DNA from: JAVVUQ01 sp036653075 | Lineage (GTDB): Bacteria; Bacillota; Clostridia; Christensenellales; CAG-314 | Reading direction: 5' to 3' | Assembly: GCA_036653075.1 (NCBI GenBank) | Contig: JAVVUQ010000008.1 | Location: forward strand, 1-36,965 | DNA: 36,965 nt | Notes under the pieces: generated by a model | What the model was told of the DNA's origin: nothing | Databases searched by the model: none | Seen by the model: only the letters and a program-made list of their open reading frames with translations | Program-made: the position numbers and the translations under genes | Part shown: positions 15,434 to 24,580 of the stretch, one piece after another | Numbering within the stretch: position 1 is the first letter of the stretch | Layout of the letters: each line of letters begins with the position of its first letter

Positions 15434-16102
15434 TTATACATTGTTTTTATTGATATTTTGCGATAATTGATTTAAAAACTCATCTGCTGTCATTGTATCC
15501 GTATACATTTCAGTTTTTTTAATAGCTATTTCTGATTGTTCGATGTTGGCGTTATTCATAATGCCACAAGCGAACCTGTCGGCTTTTAAATTTAAATTTC
15601 CGCACGCAAGCGTAGCGGTTATGCAATCATCGTCAATGCGTTCAATCGATTTAATGTATGAGCGAATGTCTTTTGTTGTTTGTTCGCCTTTTTCCAAATA
15701 GGATATTTCGTATTTATTCCTTTTTAATATTGAATCAATGTCAATTTTTCCTATTCCGTTAGCATTTATGGTATATTTCGCCCATTTAATTTCGGCGGCA
15801 AGGTTAGGATTTTTTTCTGTAATATATGTTTTAATACATACAATTCCGTTTGGACAAAATTTATTTATTTCGTCTACGGATAAATCACGCATTTTCTCAA
15901 CTGCAAGAGATACAAATTCTGTACAGCTTTCCGCTCCAAGCGATAAGGCGGGCGAAAAGAATATAAGCATATGCGGATTAAACCCTTTTGAGTAATCTAC
16001 TTCAATATCAGCTCGACGAAAAATTCTGTTCATTACTCTTAGCATATCGATATGTGACACCATTGACGACGGAAAATGTTTTGAATATTTAATTGTTAGC
16101 AT
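15434..16102 (-). CDS. Radical SAM-linked protein, DUF2344 (TIGR03936-like)
   Basis: The 222-residue protein matches the family encoded next to, or fused to, the radical SAM protein upstream. It opens LTIKYSKHFPSSMVSHIDML and has IEVDYSKGFNPHMLIFFSPA followed by LSLGAESCTEFVSL, the family signature around YSKGFNPH and the small-residue glycine turn. The reaction is not known. AAGGAG precedes ATG. It overlaps the 3' end of the radical SAM gene by 14 nt in another frame, so the two are separate but coupled, in contrast to fused forms elsewhere. Confidence 0.85.
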   Translation of the reverse strand: MLTIKYSKHFPSSMVSHIDMLRVMNRIFRRADIEVDYSKGFNPHMLIFFSPALSLGAESCTEFVSLAVEKMRDLSVDEINKFCPNGIVCIKTYITEKNPNLAAEIKWAKYTINANGIGKIDIDSILKRNKYEISYLEKGEQTTKDIRSYIKSIERIDDDCITATLACGNLNLKADRFACGIMNNANIEQSEIAIKKTEMYTDTMTADEFLNQLSQNINKNNV

Positions 16103-17903
16103 TTTGAGTCTCCTTTATTTTGTCGTCGATAACAGATTGCAATTTTTCATCGTTACTAAGTGGATTAGCTTTATTTGCTGTAACTATGCAAGATATTCCG
16201 CAAGCGGAGCATTTGTTTATACACGATGGAGTAGTCGACTGCGCATACGCTTTTTTTCTTTCAGCGAGTAAAAATTCTTTTTTAACGCCAATATCTACAA
16301 AGTCCCACGGTAATTGCGCATTAGTATCAATTTCTTTAGTTAGCGCCCAAGCGTCCATATTGTAATAAGCAAGAGCGTTCATATATGCGTCATAATTAAA
16401 ATATTCTGCCCAACCATCCATAAGCGCTCCATTTCTATAAGCCATTTCTATTACTTGAGCGAGGTCGCTTCCTCCACGAGCAAAGAGCGCCTCTAACACT
16501 GAAGATTTATAATCGTGCCAAGCAAAGCTAATATTTTTTGTTTTAAGTTTATCTCTAAGCACAGTTTGCTTAGCCATAATATTATCCAAAGAATCAAAAG
16601 CTTCCCATTGAAAAGGCGTAAATGGTTTAGGAATAAAAATAGATGCGCTAACATTCAATCTTAAATCTTTTTTGTTGGTGCGAGTTTTAAAAAATAGTTC
16701 TCTTACTCTATACGCTAAATCTACAATTCCATCAATATCCGCCATAGTTTCAGTGGGCAATCCTATCATAAAATATAATTTTACAGTGCTATATCCTTGT
16801 TTAAAGGCTTGCGATAAACTACTAAAAATGTCATCTTCGGTTATATTTTTATTAATAACATCTCTAAGGCGTTGCGTTCCCGCTTCAGGCGCAAAAGTCA
16901 ACGAAGTTTTTCTATTGTTATCGGCAAACTCCCCTTCAAAAGTGTTAAGACGCAAACTTGGCAAAGCTAAATTAACCTTTTTAAAAGCTTCATCGCCTTT
17001 AAGCTTAACAATCAAATCTTTAAGCCCGCTATAATCACTTGTAGACAAACTATTTAATGACAATTCGTCGTATCCAGTATTTTTTATTAATTCTTTACAA
17101 ATGCCATAAACTGTATCAGCAGATCGTTCTCTAACTGGCCTATATATAAAACCTGCTTGACAAAACCTACAACCATTTGCGCACCCTCTATATAATTCGA
17201 CAACTGCTCTATCGTGTATAATTTCTAAGTTAGGAACTAACGCCGAGTTGGGAAAATAGGATTTATTTAAATCTTGAACTTTTTGCTTAACTACTCTTTT
17301 AAGTTGCTTTCCTTCATATAAAATAGGACAAATAAAACCATCTAATTTATCTATTTCTTTTAAAATTTCATAACGACTCTTGCCTTTGATTTCACTGTAT
17401 AATTTCATCAGCGACGGCAACGTAACTTCACCCTCGCCAATATGAATAATATCGGCAAAAGGCATTACGGGCGCAGCGTTTACTGTACAAGGCCCACCAA
17501 ATATTATAAATGGATCTTTTTCTTTTCTGTCTTTTGAATAAAAGGGGATATGCGCTAAATCTAACATATATAACATATTAGAATAACTCAATTCGTATTG
17601 AAAAGAAAAACCGACAAAATCAAACTCTTTCAGCGGTCTACCACTATCTACCGAAGCTAAATCTTCTCCGCTTTCTTTAAGTAACTTTCCACAATCCATC
17701 CAAGGCGCATAACATCGCTCGCATAATACATCATCTATTGAATTTAACATATAATATAATATCCGTGTACCTAAATTAGACATACCTACTTCATACGTAT
17801 CGGGAAAACATAAACAAAATTTGATGGCTGCCTTTTTAATTGGCAACATACCATACTCGCCGCCTACATATCGAGACGGTTTTGATACCTTTAATAAATC
17901 CAT
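16089..17903 (-). CDS. B12-binding-type radical SAM protein (TIGR03960-like)
   Basis: This 604-residue protein has an N-terminal B12-binding-like region (FPDTYEVGMSNLG, GFSFQYELSYSNML, then FGGPCTVNAAPVMPFADIIH and GEGEV, residues about 34-160). The radical SAM barrel follows with the cluster motif CANGCRFC at 241-248. A C-terminal cysteine set, CINKCSACGISC, may hold a second Fe-S cluster. Its substrate is unknown; the steady link to RNase G and ribosomal genes has suggested RNA or ribosome modification, which is inference. GGAGAG precedes ATG. It is first in a run of radical SAM, DUF2344 and rng. Confidence 0.9.
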   Translation of the reverse strand: MDLLKVSKPSRYVGGEYGMLPIKKAAIKFCLCFPDTYEVGMSNLGTRILYYMLNSIDDVLCERCYAPWMDCGKLLKESGEDLASVDSGRPLKEFDFVGFSFQYELSYSNMLYMLDLAHIPFYSKDRKEKDPFIIFGGPCTVNAAPVMPFADIIHIGEGEVTLPSLMKLYSEIKGKSRYEILKEIDKLDGFICPILYEGKQLKRVVKQKVQDLNKSYFPNSALVPNLEIIHDRAVVELYRGCANGCRFCQAGFIYRPVRERSADTVYGICKELIKNTGYDELSLNSLSTSDYSGLKDLIVKLKGDEAFKKVNLALPSLRLNTFEGEFADNNRKTSLTFAPEAGTQRLRDVINKNITEDDIFSSLSQAFKQGYSTVKLYFMIGLPTETMADIDGIVDLAYRVRELFFKTRTNKKDLRLNVSASIFIPKPFTPFQWEAFDSLDNIMAKQTVLRDKLKTKNISFAWHDYKSSVLEALFARGGSDLAQVIEMAYRNGALMDGWAEYFNYDAYMNALAYYNMDAWALTKEIDTNAQLPWDFVDIGVKKEFLLAERKKAYAQSTTPSCINKCSACGISCIVTANKANPLSNDEKLQSVIDDKIKETQNANN

Positions 17904-18012
17904 ATACTCTCCATTCTCTTTTATACAAAAAACTTTATCTAAAAGCTTTTTACGCTGATTTTTATTTATTAGTAGTTTTTTATTTTTTATTATTCATAAT
18001 ATCACTGTTTAT

Positions 18013-18072
18013 ATTAATTTCTATATCACATTAATTTCTATATCACATTAATTTCTATATCACATTAATTTT
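18013..18072. repeat. 17-bp tandem repeat
   Basis: Three exact copies of ATTAATTTCTATATCAC start at 18013, 18030 and 18047, and a partial fourth follows. They lie between the Clp ATPase 3' end and the radical SAM gene. The rest of 17904-18163 is AT-rich with no terminator I can support. Confidence 0.85.
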
Positions 18073-18163
18073 ACTTTTTTTATAATTCCATTAATTTATT
18101 AATTATTATGATAAAATTACAAATTTTTAATTTATCACGTTGACGCTAATATTAAAAATAAAT

Positions 18164-20521
18164 TTATCGTTTTTTCAAAAATACTATGTTTCCTTCTCTA
18201 ACATCGGCGACAACAGCGTCGCCTTTAACTATTCTTTTTGTTAAAATAGCTTCTGAGAGGGGGTCTTCCGCTTCTTTTTGAAGCACTCGTTTAAGTGGTC
18301 TTGCGCCGAATTCTTTATCGTATCCTTTTTCAGCAAGGTAACTAACCGCTTCATTAGTAAAGCTTAAATCCATTCCATTTTCACGCATACGATTACTTAG
18401 CGATTTTGTAAGTAATAATGCGATTGATTCCGTTTCGTCACGACTCAATGTTTTAAAGGGGATAATGTCGTCAATTCTATTTATAAATTCCGTTTTAAAG
18501 TGTTTTTTTAGTTCGTCAAGCATTTTTTCTCTATTAAACTCGTTGCTAATAAAACTTGCGCATAAATTACTTGTCATTATAATAACAGCATTTTTGAAAT
18601 CAATTACTCTGCCTTTGCTGTCGCTAACTCTGCCATCGTCTAATATTTGTAACAAAATATTTAAAACATCCACGTGCGCTTTTTCAATTTCGTCAAATAA
18701 TATTACGCAATACGGTTTTCGTCTTACTTTTTCGGTGAGTTGTCCGTCATTGTCACCATATCCAACGTAGCCGGGAGGCGCTCCGATTAATTTGCTTACG
18801 CTTTGTTTTTCCATATATTCGCTCATATCTAATCTTATAAGCGCATCTTCTCTGCCAAACAGACATTGCGCTAACGCTTTGGATAATTCAGTTTTTCCAA
18901 CGCCCGTTTTGCCTAAGAAAATGAAGCTGCCAATAGGGCGTGTAGGGTCTTTAAGCCCCGCTCTATTGCGGCGTATCGCTTTTGCAACTGCGCCAACCGC
19001 TTCGTTTTGTCCAACGACTTGTTTATGCAATTCATTTTCAATGGATAATAATCGTTCGCTTTCGTCCTCAGTCAATCGACTTACGGGTATTTGAGTAATT
19101 TTTGCAACTAAATCAGCGATGTCGTCAGCGTTAACTATCAATCTCTCCGCTTCATCGCAGCAATTTCCGACACCATCAAAACTTCCATACTTTATTCTTG
19201 CGCGACTGCTCGCTTCATCAATTAAATCAATAGCTTTATCTGGTAAAAATCTATCGCTAATGTATCTTTTTGAAAGTTTAACAGCAGTTTCTATCGCATC
19301 ATCGGCAATTTTTACATTATGATGCTTTTCATATTTTGTTTTTATTCCTTGCAAAATTTTAATAGAGTCTTCTTCGTTTGGTTCATTGACTATAACAGGT
19401 TGAAACCGTCGCATTAACGCGCTATCTTTTTCAATAAATTTACGATATTCTTCAAATGTAGTCGCTCCAATTGTCTGCAACTCCCCTCTTGATAACAGCG
19501 GTTTTAATATCTCCGCCGCATCCATATTCCCCTCGCCTGTCGCCCCAGCGCCTACAATATTATGTATTTCATCAATAAATATAATTATATTTCCATTTTT
19601 AGATATCACATCAATTACAGATTTAAACCGTTCTTCAAAATCGCCCCTGTATCGTGTGCCAGCTAACATATCCGCTAAAGAAAAAGAAAAAATCATTTTA
19701 TTGCGTAACTCGCTTGTAACATTACCATCGGCGATTGCTTGCGCTAATCCCTCTGCCACCGCAGATTTTCCAACGCCCGATTCGCCTATTAAAATAGGAT
19801 TATTTTTCGTACGCCTTGAAAGTATTTCGATTAATCTTTCTATTTCAATCTCTCTGCCAATAACAGGGTCAATTTTACCCATCTTAGCCTTTAATGTTAA
19901 ATCTACGCCAAATTTCATTAGCTCCTGTAATTCATCATTTTTTTGGTTTGTGTTATCGTTAATAAGGGCATTTTCTTCCGAATTAGTTACTTTTTCACTT
20001 ATATAGCCTCTTTCAAATTCTATTTGTTTTTTTTGTCGTGATTGCAAAGTATCCGCATAGTAATCTTTACTATTTTCGTTAAAAACATTTTTTTCCTGCA
20101 TAGCGTCCGCAATTTTATCTAAACCAATATCTTTGCCTAATGTTATGATGACAGCGTCCACGTCTACACCGCTATTTTCCAACATTCTAACCGCAAAAGA
20201 ATCCTTTTTACATAATAACGCTATTATTATATGCTCAGCTTCAATACAAACGCTATGCGTTTGCTTCGCTAAATTTTCCGCTTCCGCCATCACCTCGTGA
20301 ACTCGTTCGGAAAAAATAGCGTCATTTTCCACAGAAGTAGTCAACTGTATCATTTCTTTTTTTACGCCAGCTTCTTTTAAACGCTTAGAAACGTTACAAT
20401 TTAATTGTAAAAACCCAAGCAAAATATGCTCCGTTCCAATAACGTCGCTGCGATACTGTTTGGATAAAATCTGAGCGTTATTGATTCCTCTTTTGCAGTC
20501 GTCGCTGTAACTATATCCCAT
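18164..20521 (-). CDS. Clp/HSP100 AAA+ ATPase, ClpC/ClpA-like, lacking M-domain and ClpP loop
   Basis: The 785-residue protein unfolds substrates with two AAA+ rings. It has a Clp N-domain with two repeats (residues 1-145), a linker, then D1 with Walker A GESGVGKS (246-253), pore loop GTRYRGDFEER (288-298) and Walker B FIDE. D2 has Walker A GKTGVGKT (537-544), pore loop PPGYVGY and Walker B ILFDEIEKAH. Between D1 and D2 only about 30 residues replace the ClpC middle domain. After MTSN (649-652) the segment to EFINRID is about 20 residues shorter than in ClpC, and no [VIL]GF or IGL tripeptide for docking ClpP is seen. The ATG follows the HD gene by 4 nt and has no close ribosome-binding site, so coupling is likely. 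Confidence 0.88.
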   Translation of the reverse strand: MGYSYSDDCKRGINNAQILSKQYRSDVIGTEHILLGFLQLNCNVSKRLKEAGVKKEMIQLTTSVENDAIFSERVHEVMAEAENLAKQTHSVCIEAEHIIIALLCKKDSFAVRMLENSGVDVDAVIITLGKDIGLDKIADAMQEKNVFNENSKDYYADTLQSRQKKQIEFERGYISEKVTNSEENALINDNTNQKNDELQELMKFGVDLTLKAKMGKIDPVIGREIEIERLIEILSRRTKNNPILIGESGVGKSAVAEGLAQAIADGNVTSELRNKMIFSFSLADMLAGTRYRGDFEERFKSVIDVISKNGNIIIFIDEIHNIVGAGATGEGNMDAAEILKPLLSRGELQTIGATTFEEYRKFIEKDSALMRRFQPVIVNEPNEEDSIKILQGIKTKYEKHHNVKIADDAIETAVKLSKRYISDRFLPDKAIDLIDEASSRARIKYGSFDGVGNCCDEAERLIVNADDIADLVAKITQIPVSRLTEDESERLLSIENELHKQVVGQNEAVGAVAKAIRRNRAGLKDPTRPIGSFIFLGKTGVGKTELSKALAQCLFGREDALIRLDMSEYMEKQSVSKLIGAPPGYVGYGDNDGQLTEKVRRKPYCVILFDEIEKAHVDVLNILLQILDDGRVSDSKGRVIDFKNAVIIMTSNLCASFISNEFNREKMLDELKKHFKTEFINRIDDIIPFKTLSRDETESIALLLTKSLSNRMRENGMDLSFTNEAVSYLAEKGYDKEFGARPLKRVLQKEAEDPLSEAILTKRIVKGDAVVADVREGNIVFLKKR

Positions 20522-20525
20522 ATCG

Positions 20526-21188
20526 CTATTTTACAAACTCCTCTTCATCTAAATAAGTCGCTTGAATATCCGCTAAATGTATAAATAAAGCAAACGGATA
20601 CTCATAAAATACATCGGAAAGATTAAAAAATCCACCTTTAACTCTTAAATCGAAGCCGCCCATATGCCAATTTATCGCCATCGCTTCGTTTCTCGTTAAC
20701 TTCATAAATGCGCTAATTATATAAACAGACTTTTCACCGTGTCCATATGGCAGTTTATCATCTACCGTATAATATTTTTTTGGCACCCACTCGCCATTTT
20801 CTTTAACATTACGTATTTCTTCTTTATAGAAATCAGCTTTGCATACATCGTGCAATAACGCCGCCACAGCAATATTTTCCATCGTAAACTTGCCTTGAAA
20901 ATCTTCGCCGTATTCTTGCGTTAAAGCTTTTACCGCTCTATTATATACATTTACGCTATGAGCGCATAATCCCCCCGCATACGCCGAATGAAACTTAGCG
21001 CTCGCTGGCGCTTCGAAAAAATCCGTTTTCTTTAAATACTCTAAAAACTTTTGAGCGCCCTCTCGTAACACATATTTGTTGTATATATCATTAAATTGCA
21101 TTTTGGCTATATCCATCTTATCCTCCAAAATCTGTTCTTTGCATATACTGCAATAACTTTTTTTGTCATTATTTTCTATATAATTCAA
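20526..21188 (-). CDS. HD-domain phosphohydrolase-like protein, 5' end uncertain
   Basis: The 220 visible residues contain an HD-type metal site: FHSAYAGGLCAHSVNVYNRA, then AALLHDVCKADFY with the HD pair at 113-114, GHGEKSVYI and INWHMGGFD. An N-terminal CSIC at 13-16 suggests a small zinc knuckle. Such proteins are thought to hydrolyse phosphoester or nucleotide substrates; the actual substrate is unknown. The listed start is a TTG with no ribosome-binding site, and the frame stays open into the 100-N gap that begins eight bases further, so the true start may be inside the gap. It ends 4 nt before the Clp ATPase. Confidence 0.8.
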   Translation of the reverse strand: MNYIENNDKKSYCSICKEQILEDKMDIAKMQFNDIYNKYVLREGAQKFLEYLKKTDFFEAPASAKFHSAYAGGLCAHSVNVYNRAVKALTQEYGEDFQGKFTMENIAVAALLHDVCKADFYKEEIRNVKENGEWVPKKYYTVDDKLPYGHGEKSVYIISAFMKLTRNEAMAINWHMGGFDLRVKGGFFNLSDVFYEYPFALFIHLADIQATYLDEEEFVK

Positions 21189-21195
21189 TTGATTA

Positions 21196-21340
21196 NNNNN
21201 NNNNNNNNNNNNNNNNNNNNNNNNNNNNNNNNNNNNNNNNNNNNNNNNNNNNNNNNNNNNNNNNNNNNNNNNNNNNNNNNNNNNNNNNNNNNNNNGTTTA
21301 TATTTAATCGTTTATATTTAATTAAATTTAATTAAATTTA
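21196..21340. repeat. 100-N assembly gap with flanking AT-rich repeats
   Basis: The gap covers 21196-21295. On its lower-strand side lies the HD gene 5' end; on the other side two copies of GTTTATATTTAAT and two of TTAATTAAAT precede the rlmL-like stop codon at 21341. The missing piece should hold the start and promoter of the HD/Clp operon and more repeats. Confidence 0.7.
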
Positions 21341-22480
21341 TTATTTAATTCTAATGTTTCTTTGGTCTTTTCCATATTGATAAAGGCAACATTCCAAATC
21401 GGCGTTATAGAGTTTTCTACGTTTATCTGCGTATTGACCAAAGTCGTATTCAAAAGTTTTGCAAGAAGTAAAGGCATAAAGTGACCATCTATCTAATCTT
21501 CTATACACATCGCCAAATTCTCCATAAAGTTTGCGCACTTCATCTTCAGAAAGTAAACGTTCGCCGTACGGAAGGTTGGAAATCAATGTTCCTCCGCTAA
21601 TCGTGCTATAAAAGCATTTCATATCCGCCTTAGCAAAATGCAAAGTATCCAAAACGCCTGCGCGTCGACTGTGACGCAGAGAAATGCCTATTACGCTATC
21701 GTCGATATCGTACCCGCATATTTCAAACTTTTTTCCTTTAATTTCATTATCCAACGCTTCTTGATAAACCCTATCGGATAGTTGTTGAGATATAATACCC
21801 CACTTTTGGCAATCAAAGCTCCGTTCCTTATTTGGCGCAATATTGAGCGCATATAACGCCGCTTCTATTGGAATCGTACCGCTTCCGCAAAACAAATCGA
21901 CTAATGGTTTATCGAAACTCCAATTTGATAACATAACGGTAGCAGCCGCAAGCGTTTCTTTTAAAGGCGCTCGCACGCTTAAATCTCTATATCCTCGTTT
22001 ATGCAATCCTTCGCCGCTTGTGTTTATGCTTATAGTCAATTTATCTTCAAATAATGCAAATTCAACGCCATACGCATTGCCGCTTTCGGATAAAAAATTG
22101 TCGCCATACGCTTTCATAAGATTTTCAGCAATAGCTTTTTTAACTATACCTTGACAAGCTGAAATAGCGAATAGCTTACTTTTTACGCTTTTACCCGACA
22201 CCATAATCTTTCCGTCACGCGCAATATAATCTTTCCATTGTACGCTTATAACAGCGTCAAATAACTCGTCAAAGGTTTCAGCCATACATTCTTTCACAAC
22301 AATCATAACTCTTTCCGCAGTGCGCAAATTGACGTTAAGCCGCAGTATATCTGCTTCGTCGCCGTATAATTGTATTCTTCCATTTATTGCAGGGCAGTCG
22401 CCATACCCCAACTTAAATAATTCACGTTTTGTAACGCTTTCAACGCCTGATGCGGCGCTTACTGTTAATTTATATTTCAT
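21341..22480 (-). CDS. THUMP-domain 23S rRNA (guanine-N2)-methyltransferase, RlmL/YpsC-like
   Basis: The 379-residue protein has a THUMP/ferredoxin-like RNA-binding half (about residues 1-160) opening KYKLTVSAASGVESVTKREL, then a Rossmann methyltransferase with SAM motif I PLVDLFCGSGTIPIEAALYA. The catalytic motif IV reads SNLPYGERL where most RlmL-type enzymes have NPPYGER. It resembles the single-domain N2-guanine methyltransferases of Bacillota (YpsC) that act on 23S rRNA; the exact target base is inferred. AAAGGAG precedes ATG. A terminator lies between it and the phosphatase gene upstream, so it has its own transcript. Confidence 0.88.
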   Translation of the reverse strand: MKYKLTVSAASGVESVTKRELFKLGYGDCPAINGRIQLYGDEADILRLNVNLRTAERVMIVVKECMAETFDELFDAVISVQWKDYIARDGKIMVSGKSVKSKLFAISACQGIVKKAIAENLMKAYGDNFLSESGNAYGVEFALFEDKLTISINTSGEGLHKRGYRDLSVRAPLKETLAAATVMLSNWSFDKPLVDLFCGSGTIPIEAALYALNIAPNKERSFDCQKWGIISQQLSDRVYQEALDNEIKGKKFEICGYDIDDSVIGISLRHSRRAGVLDTLHFAKADMKCFYSTISGGTLISNLPYGERLLSEDEVRKLYGEFGDVYRRLDRWSLYAFTSCKTFEYDFGQYADKRRKLYNADLECCLYQYGKDQRNIRIK

Positions 22481-22557
22481 ATACTCCTTTAAATTGTCGG
22501 CTATTATCCGCTATTATATAAATGAAGATTTTTAAATAATTAAAGTACATTTTACAT

Positions 22558-22585
22558 TTAAAAAGGGCGTAATGACCGCCCTTAA
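22558..22585 (-). terminator. Intrinsic terminator after the Ppx/GppA gene
   Basis: A GC-rich 7-bp stem AAGGGCG/CGCCCTT (22563-22569 with 22577-22583) with a 7-nt loop is followed on the minus strand by TTTTTAAA. It starts about 20 nt past the phosphatase stop. Confidence 0.85.
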
Positions 22586-22604
22586 TGAAATATAACAAGT
22601 CAAA

Positions 22605-24116
22605 TTATAGAATTTCCAAATTCTTTTTAAATACGCGTTTAAAGTCATATGAAGCGCCCTGCGCCTCTTTAACTTCCAAAGTAGCGTCGCCATTGATTTC
22701 AGTTTTCATAATAACGCTATCACCTAAGACATCGCAATTTATTTCGGTGATTGCGTTTGAACCGCTCTTATCAAAACTTTTAGCTAATTTAAAAATAACA
22801 GAAAGTTTTTTTGCAATTTCGACATCTTCGTCTGTCAAGATGCAGCTATAATTAACCCAATCGTGTTTATTGACTTCTCCTGACGGATACATATCTGTAA
22901 TAAGGGCTGCCATAACTAAATCGTGATGCGTAATGCCATAAATATTACTATTAAGTATCATATAGGAGGCGTGTTTTTGATTTTGGTAATATTTAAAGCG
23001 TTTGCCGATATCAATCATAAAAGAAGTACAGCGTAAGATTTTAATATATGAGCGAGGAAATTTATGCAAAACTCTCAATTGTTTAAAAAGTTGAATACAT
23101 AGGAAAAAAACCTGCTCGCAATGCATTTTGTTTTCGCCTGAAAACTCGACATACGTTAGTAAAGAATGACCTAACACGTCGCTTATCGGTTTTTCAATTG
23201 TAAGCGGAACAGCATAATTAAACATAAAACCTTCACGTAATCCGCAACTACTTGTAACAATAGTTTCAAATCCACAATAATCTACAAATGCTTTCATTGC
23301 CGCTAAAGCGCTTGGCAAAACATCTGCTCGTACGGCGCTAATGCCCTTAATTTTCATTTTTTTGTCAAAATTAAGCGCTCTCATTTTTTCGTAAACACGC
23401 ACAAGCTCGTTCCTTTCCATATGGTAATTATGTACCATATCTAAAGGATAATTATTAACTCTACGCACAATTCGAGCTAAATTTCTAAAGCTACCGCCAA
23501 CGCCAATTAACTGCGTGTCAGGATCTAATTCTTTAAGCCAAGGCAAACTTTCTAATTGTTCGGCAAAAAAACGTTCAATGTTTTCAGCAATGGTTTCAGG
23601 AGTAGATTCTTCATTTGTAAATCGTTCAGTTAAAGTCAATGCGCCAAACGGAAAAATAGCAATTTGTAAAATGTTGCGCCTATTATAATAAACGAACTTT
23701 GTGCTACCACCGCCTATTTCCATAATTAGCCCCTTAGGTATATCCATTGAATTGATAACGCCTTGATATACATATGTCGCTTCTTCTGTTTCACTCAAAA
23801 CTCTCAATTTAATTCCCGTTACATTGTACACTTCACTTAAAAATGCCTTTTGATTGCGCGCTTGTCTAACAGCCGCCGTAGCAACAGCCAAAATCTTGTC
23901 TACTTTATCCACAGCGCATTGCTTTTTGTAAGTTTTTAATGTGTTGAGCGCTTGCAACACTCTCGTCTGCTTAAGCGACCCATCTTTTTCTGTTTCGCCT
24001 AATCGCACAGCTTCTCGCATTTCATCAACTAATGTGTAATATCCACCCTCGTGCACATCATATACAACTAATCTTATGGTATTTGAACCCATATCTATTA
24101 ACGCTACTCTTTCCAT
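22605..24116 (-). CDS. Ppx/GppA-family exopolyphosphatase / pppGpp phosphatase
   Basis: The actin-like ATPase-fold phosphatase hydrolyses polyphosphate or the gamma phosphate of pppGpp. Motifs are ALIDMGSNTIRLVVYD at the start (phosphate-1 loop) and LIMEIGGGSTKFVYYN (phosphate-2 loop) near residue 132, with ATAAVRQARN between them. A C-terminal region of about 200 residues (from LGHSLLTYVEFSGENKMHCE) resembles the helical HD-like domain of longer Ppx proteins. I place the start at the ATG at 24116 and not at the GTG two codons earlier because GAGG lies five bases before ATG. Ppx and GppA activities cannot be told apart from sequence here. Confidence 0.88.
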   Translation of the reverse strand: MERVALIDMGSNTIRLVVYDVHEGGYYTLVDEMREAVRLGETEKDGSLKQTRVLQALNTLKTYKKQCAVDKVDKILAVATAAVRQARNQKAFLSEVYNVTGIKLRVLSETEEATYVYQGVINSMDIPKGLIMEIGGGSTKFVYYNRRNILQIAIFPFGALTLTERFTNEESTPETIAENIERFFAEQLESLPWLKELDPDTQLIGVGGSFRNLARIVRRVNNYPLDMVHNYHMERNELVRVYEKMRALNFDKKMKIKGISAVRADVLPSALAAMKAFVDYCGFETIVTSSCGLREGFMFNYAVPLTIEKPISDVLGHSLLTYVEFSGENKMHCEQVFFLCIQLFKQLRVLHKFPRSYIKILRCTSFMIDIGKRFKYYQNQKHASYMILNSNIYGITHHDLVMAALITDMYPSGEVNKHDWVNYSCILTDEDVEIAKKLSVIFKLAKSFDKSGSNAITEINCDVLGDSVIMKTEINGDATLEVKEAQGASYDFKRVFKKNLEIL

Positions 24117-24480
24117 TTGCACCTCTACCTAACAGTATTTCTTCGCTACAAACATTATTTTGTTATTATTTATTTTTATCTATCTTTTTTATAATGATTA
24201 TCTTTTTTATTGTTAACTATGCTATTAAATTATACCTATTGCATTTTCAGTTTTAAACTTTCATTATTTTATTGTAATTAAACTTTCATTTTTCTGTTAT
24301 AAACTTTCATTTATATATAATTTAAAGCTAATATCTTTATTTTTTACCCCAAATTCAAATTCTAAACTATCCCTTTTATCTTACATAATCAGTATAACAC
24401 ACTTTTTAATCAATGTAAATAGGCTTTTGCAAAATATTTTTTAAATTCTTTCCATAATAATAACAAAATAAACATTTATT
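24117..24480 (-). promoter_or_regulatory. Leader of the Ppx/GppA gene with three direct repeats
   Basis: A promoter-like pair TTTACA (24414-24419) and TATACT (24391-24396) with 17-bp spacing points toward the phosphatase gene and would give a leader of about 270 nt. Inside the leader the 12-mer AATGAAAGTTTA occurs three times on the minus strand (24300-24311, 24279-24290, 24254-24265), at 21- and 25-bp intervals. No gene is visible. The repeats may be a binding site or simply another AT-rich minisatellite. Confidence 0.5.
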
Positions 24481-24490
24481 TAATTTAAAT

Positions 24491-24530
24491 ACAAAATAGC
24501 GAAGTAAGTTAATATGCTTACTCCGCTATT
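24491..24530 (-). terminator. Terminator of the rnf operon
   Basis: A 14-bp inverted repeat with one mismatch (24495-24508 with 24517-24530, AATAGCG...CGCTATT outermost) has an 8-nt loop. On the minus strand it is followed by TTTTGTATTT. It lies downstream of rnfB, beyond the assembly gap. Confidence 0.65.
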
Positions 24531-24580
24531 AATTTAAAAATATTATATAAAAATTGTACGATTATTATAAAAATACGGAT

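Noticed and set aside
16089..16102. Frameshift splitting one fused radical SAM-DUF2344 gene
   Set aside because: The second gene has its own ATG and a good AAGGAG site. Separate overlapping genes are a normal form of this pair.
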